Shown: positions 60,250 to 64,000 of the stretch, in pieces
Position numbering within the stretch: the stretch's first letter is position 1
How the letters are laid out: the number at the start of each line of letters is the position of its first letter
Assembly: GCF_030148435.1 (NCBI RefSeq)
Contig: NZ_JASBTN010000040.1
Coordinates: 40,347 to 104,346, forward strand
DNA from: Aliiroseovarius sp.
GTDB lineage: Bacteria > Pseudomonadota > Alphaproteobacteria > Rhodobacterales > Rhodobacteraceae
Length of the DNA stretch: 64,000 nt
Reading direction: 5' to 3'
The notes under the pieces: generated by a model
Seen by the model: the letters and a program-made list of their open reading frames with translations, nothing else
The model's database searches: none
What the model was told of the DNA's origin: nothing
Position numbers and translations under genes: made by a program

Positions 60250-61607
60250 GCGAGATCATCCTGCCGGAACCGCCGCCGCCGCCCCCGGACCCGCCCGGGC
60301 CGCCGGGTCCGCCCGACTCCGACCGATTGTTCGCCTGGTTCGTGGATGGCATAGATGCGCGCTGGCAGCGGGTCGAGGTCGAGCTGTCCGCGCCGACGGG
60401 CGGGGGGCGTCCGGATCGGCTGCGCCTGACCCTGCCCGATGGCAGCCGGCTGGACTGGCCGCTGTCGGACCTGCGCGCCTTGCGGGATCAGGCCGGGGCA
60501 AAACAGTCCATCGTCTTGCGGCAGGACGGGCGCGACCCCGCCCGCCTGATGCTGTGCGGAGCAGAGATCGTGGCGCATGTCCGCAGCGTCGCGCCCGCGC
60601 TTGATCGCCGTCCGCCGGTCGAGAACCTGGGGCGGCTTCTGAAATGGTCCGTGGCCGCCGTGGCCTCGGTCGCGCTGATCATTTTCGGCCTGGTCCCGGT
60701 CCTGGCGGCGCAACTGGCGATGCTGCTTCCGCCGGAGGGGGAAAAGGCGCTGGGCGACGCCACGCTAAGGCAGATCCGGGTCGCGCTGAACGAAGCGGGG
60801 GCGACGCCGCTGCCTGCCTGTTCCAGCCGCGAAGGCGATGCGGCGCTTCTGGCGATGCGCGGGCGGCTGAACGCCGAGGGAGAGCTGCCCTATCCGCTGC
60901 AGCTCCACGTGCTGGATCACGAGATGATCAACGCCTTTGCCCTGCCGGGCGGCCATGTGGTCCTGTTCCGCGGGTTGATCGACGCGGCGCAAAGCCCGGA
61001 CGAGGTCGCCGCCGTGCTCGCGCACGAGATCGGCCACGTGGCTCATCGTGATCCCACCCGCGGCGCGCTGCGCACCGCTGGGTCCATCGGGGTGCTGGGG
61101 CTGCTGCTGGGCGATTTCGCGGGCGGCACCGTGGTTTTGATGATGGCGCAAAGCCTGATCAACGCGAGCTATTCCCAGGCCGCCGAGGTCAAGGCGGATG
61201 ATTTCGCCTACGGGGTGCTGACCCGGGCCGAGGTCAACCCGGCCGCTCTGGGCCACTTTTTCGAACGGCTGCGCGAGGAATACGGGGATGCCGAAGGGAT
61301 CGTCGCCCACTTTGCTTCGCACCCGACGCATGAGGAACGTATCCGGGCCGCGCTGGAGGCCGAGGCCGCCGCCGGGATCAGCGCCACACCGGTGATCCCG
61401 GACAGCGACTGGCTGGCCTTGCGCCGCATCTGTGGCGGCACGCGCAGCGGCGTGCTGGAAGATGTCGGGCGCGAGGTTGGCGAAACTCCGGGTGGGACCG
61501 CCGAGGCGCCCAGGAAAGGCGGCAAGGGGCGGGCAGGGGAGGCCCCGGCTGACACCGGCGTTGCCCCCACCGGCAATCTCGACCAAAGCGGGTCGAAAAA
61601 GGACTAG
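60246..61607 (+). CDS. M48-family metalloprotease with proline-rich N-terminus
   Basis: EPPPPPPDPPGPPGPPDSDR...INAFALPGGHVVLFRGLIDAAQSPDEVAAVLAHEIGHVAHRDPTR. Confidence 0.9.
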   Translation: MSEIILPEPPPPPPDPPGPPGPPDSDRLFAWFVDGIDARWQRVEVELSAPTGGGRPDRLRLTLPDGSRLDWPLSDLRALRDQAGAKQSIVLRQDGRDPARLMLCGAEIVAHVRSVAPALDRRPPVENLGRLLKWSVAAVASVALIIFGLVPVLAAQLAMLLPPEGEKALGDATLRQIRVALNEAGATPLPACSSREGDAALLAMRGRLNAEGELPYPLQLHVLDHEMINAFALPGGHVVLFRGLIDAAQSPDEVAAVLAHEIGHVAHRDPTRGALRTAGSIGVLGLLLGDFAGGTVVLMMAQSLINASYSQAAEVKADDFAYGVLTRAEVNPAALGHFFERLREEYGDAEGIVAHFASHPTHEERIRAALEAEAAAGISATPVIPDSDWLALRRICGGTRSGVLEDVGREVGETPGGTAEAPRKGGKGRAGEAPADTGVAPTGNLDQSGSKKD

Positions 61608-62962
61608 GCGCGGCTGACCCTCAGCCAGACGCCCCCCACCGGGCGCAGGCTCAACACCATTTCGGGGCGCGGGTCGCGGTCGGGGATGGCCTCGAACCGA
61701 TACCGCGCGAGCAGGGTCGAGAGGATGATCACCGCTTCCTGCATCGCGAAACTCATGCCGATGCAAACGCGCGGGCCGGTGCCGAAGGGCAGGTATTGAA
61801 ATGGCGGGATCGCGCGCGGGTCTTCGAAACGATCCGGGTTGAAACTGTCCGGGTTGTCCCACAGCTCGCGGTTTCTGTGCAGCGCGTAGATCGGCAGCAT
61901 CACCGTGTCGCCGGTGCGGATTTCTCGATCACGCAACTGATCCGGCGCCAGCGCCGTTCGGGTCAGCAGCGCGGCGGGCGGGTAGAGCCGCATCGCCTCG
62001 TCGATGATCTGGCGAAAGAAGGGCAGGGCAGGCACGTCTTCCACCGTCGCCGCCCGGCTCCCCAACACCTGCCGCGCCTGATCCCGGGCGCGGGTCTGCA
62101 CCGCAGGGTCGAAGGCAAGCAGGTAAAGCGACCAGGACAGTGCCAGCGCGGTGGTTTCATGCCCCGCCACAAGGAAGGTCAGCACATTGTCGCGCAGTTC
62201 CTCCGTGGTCATGCGACGGCCCGTGTCCGGGTCTTCGCTGGCCATCAGCATGTCGAGCAGGTCCGGGCTGTCCACTTCCATGGTGCGCCGCGCCTCGATC
62301 GCGGTGACGGCGGCGGATTTCAGACGCTTGAGATCGCCGCCCACCATCAGTCGGGCCGGGCGGGGCACCCATTCCGGCAGGCCAAGGAAATCGAACAGCG
62401 AGACCCGTCCGGCGCCCGCCAGATAGCGTTCGATGGCGCGCCGCGCGAGGTCATGGGGAATGCCGTCATTGTGGCTGAAGCAGACCTGCCCGATCACGTC
62501 GAAAGCGGTCAGCAGCATCTGGTCGGCCATGTCGATCTCGGCCGTCGCGGTGCCGTCCAGCGCAGCATCGAGCCGCCCCGATACGGCCCGGGCCGCGCGG
62601 GTCATCACCGGGCCGAGCGTTTCGACATTGCGACGGGAGAACACAGGCGCGGCGGCGCGGCGCTGCCAGCGCCAGTGATCGCCGTCCGAGGTAAACAGCC
62701 CGCGGCCGATGGCCGGGCGCAGGATCGCGCCCACCTCGGGGGATTTCGGGTATTGATCGACCCGGTCCCGCAGGATCACGCGCAGGCTTTCCGGATCCTG
62801 TACCATGTGGAACCGCCTGACCACCTTGCCCGACACGATCGGCTGTTTCAGGCACAGCGCCGGGATGATTGCCAGCGCATTGCGCCGGGCCTCGGCCAGT
62901 ACGCGCAGAAAGCCGCGCTCGCGGGTCGACAGGGCGACGGAGACGGGCAGGCTGGCGTGCAT
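61604..62962 (-). CDS. Cytochrome P450
   Basis: FLVAGHETTALALSWSLYLLA...EAMRLYPPA...FQYLPFGTGPRVCIGMSFAMQEAVIIL. Confidence 0.95.
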   Translation of the reverse strand: MHASLPVSVALSTRERGFLRVLAEARRNALAIIPALCLKQPIVSGKVVRRFHMVQDPESLRVILRDRVDQYPKSPEVGAILRPAIGRGLFTSDGDHWRWQRRAAAPVFSRRNVETLGPVMTRAARAVSGRLDAALDGTATAEIDMADQMLLTAFDVIGQVCFSHNDGIPHDLARRAIERYLAGAGRVSLFDFLGLPEWVPRPARLMVGGDLKRLKSAAVTAIEARRTMEVDSPDLLDMLMASEDPDTGRRMTTEELRDNVLTFLVAGHETTALALSWSLYLLAFDPAVQTRARDQARQVLGSRAATVEDVPALPFFRQIIDEAMRLYPPAALLTRTALAPDQLRDREIRTGDTVMLPIYALHRNRELWDNPDSFNPDRFEDPRAIPPFQYLPFGTGPRVCIGMSFAMQEAVIILSTLLARYRFEAIPDRDPRPEMVLSLRPVGGVWLRVSRA

Positions 62963-63078
62963 CGGGGCTCCTCCTGAGGGCAGTCTATGCCCGGAGCGGC
63001 GCGCTGCGCAAATCGCGCATTTGCGCTTGGTGCGCCTACACGGTATTCCTGCTGGGACCGACCCAAGGGGAGCTATCC

Positions 63079-63747
63079 ATGTACCGTATTCTGACCGCGC
63101 TGACGCTGGCTCTCGGCCTGAGCGCCTGTGGAGAATTCAAGGACCTGCAGGAGCCGCCCGAACCGATGGGCGATTTCCTGCTGGGCCACAATATCGTCGT
63201 GGCGCCGGACCCGGTGCCCGGGCCGCTCACCCGCCCGGCCACCGAGGAGGAATGGCAGGAAAGCATTACCGCCGCGATCGACGAGCGCTTCGGGCGCTAC
63301 GACGGAGACCGCTATTTCCACATCGCGGTCAAGGTCGAGGGATACGTGCTGGCCCTGCCTGGTATCCCCTTGGTGGCAAACCCGAAATCCGTTCTGATTG
63401 CCGGCGTGACGATCTGGGAAGACGAGACCCAGAGCAAGCTCAACGAGGAGCCCAAACGCTTTACCGTGTTCGAGCGGGCCTCGCCCGAGACCTTCCTGTC
63501 CTCGGGTCTGACCCAGAACCGCCATGCCCAGCGGCGCAACCTGGCGCGTAACCTGGCGAAGAAGATTCACGACTGGATGCTGAAAAATCCCGAATGGTTC
63601 GGCGGTGAGCCGCTGGAAGGCGTAGAGGAAACGGAAGAGCCCGAGATCGACCTCAGCACCGTGAACGTGCCGATCGACCCGGAAACCGGCGAACCGATCC
63701 CTGTTCCGGGCGAAGCAGCCCCCGAACCTCCCGCTGAGGGTGGTTAG
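63079..63747 (+). CDS. Putative lipoprotein of unknown function
   Basis: MYRILTALTLALGLSACGEFKD lipobox; acidic Pro-rich C-terminus. Confidence 0.72.
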   Translation: MYRILTALTLALGLSACGEFKDLQEPPEPMGDFLLGHNIVVAPDPVPGPLTRPATEEEWQESITAAIDERFGRYDGDRYFHIAVKVEGYVLALPGIPLVANPKSVLIAGVTIWEDETQSKLNEEPKRFTVFERASPETFLSSGLTQNRHAQRRNLARNLAKKIHDWMLKNPEWFGGEPLEGVEETEEPEIDLSTVNVPIDPETGEPIPVPGEAAPEPPAEGG

Positions 63748-63859
63748 GGGCGGGCTGACGACAAGTCCCGCTTGATTTTCTCCGCGCAAAGAAGTAACGA
63801 GCGCGCGATGATGAACTGGGTTCGTTCGAGCCCCCCAACAGACAAGGCTTACAAGGCGT

Positions 63860-64000
63860 ATGGCTAAGGAAAAGTTTGAACGCGGCAAACCGCACTGCAA
63901 CATCGGCACCATTGGTCACGTCGACCACGGCAAGACCACTCTGACGGCTGCGATCACCAAGTATTTCGGTGATTTCAAGGCCTATGACCAGATTGATGGC
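63860..64000 (+). CDS. tuf: Elongation factor Tu, N-terminal fragment cut by the window end
   Basis: [47 protein letters not shown]. Confidence 0.97.
   Translation, partial: MAKEKFERGKPHCNIGTIGHVDHGKTTLTAAITKYFGDFKAYDQIDG

Noticed and set aside
60246-60330. CRISPR or tandem repeat in the CCG-rich stretch
   Set aside because: In-frame proline codons of the M48 protein leader, not a DNA repeat array
63748-63859. Possible tRNA before tuf (GGTTCGTTCGAGCCCC resembles a T-arm)
   Set aside because: No acceptor, D-arm or anticodon-arm pairing could be assembled

Overview
GC-rich alphaproteobacterial chromosome segment, most likely Rhodobacteraceae/Roseobacter group (inferred from ChvGI-HprK-RapZ-EIIA-HPr synteny, COQ9/rpsU, split MnmC/MnmD, and DUF6473- and DUF3859-type proteins). 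It carries about 60 densely packed protein genes. I saw no rRNA, convincing tRNA, CRISPR array or prophage. Recognisable genes include smpB, trmO, dapA, a soluble lytic transglycosylase, smc, cbiB/cobC, rpsU, COQ9, rlmH, rsfS, yhaN/yhaO-like, methylsuccinyl-CoA dehydrogenase (mcd), pckA, chvI/chvG, hprK, rapZ, EIIA/HPr, hbd, etfAB, a PduO-type adenosyltransferase, parC and the start of tuf. The left edge holds fused transposase remnants (IS5-like plus IS1595-like). The most interesting locus is a TetR - MttB-superfamily methyltransferase - N-methylproline-demethylase-like flavoprotein - ProC-like reductase cassette (27.4-32.5 kb). It has two perfect tandem palindromes in its divergent promoter and looks like a possible corrinoid-type betaine demethylation route. 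Other leads are a 12-bp-arm inverted repeat shared in part with the mcd promoter, a dispersed GCT-loop hairpin repeat family sitting mostly between convergent genes, two degenerate receiver-like proteins, and a translationally coupled HAD/OCD/PhyH/hydrolase cassette. All functional assignments come from reading the protein sequence; no database search was run.
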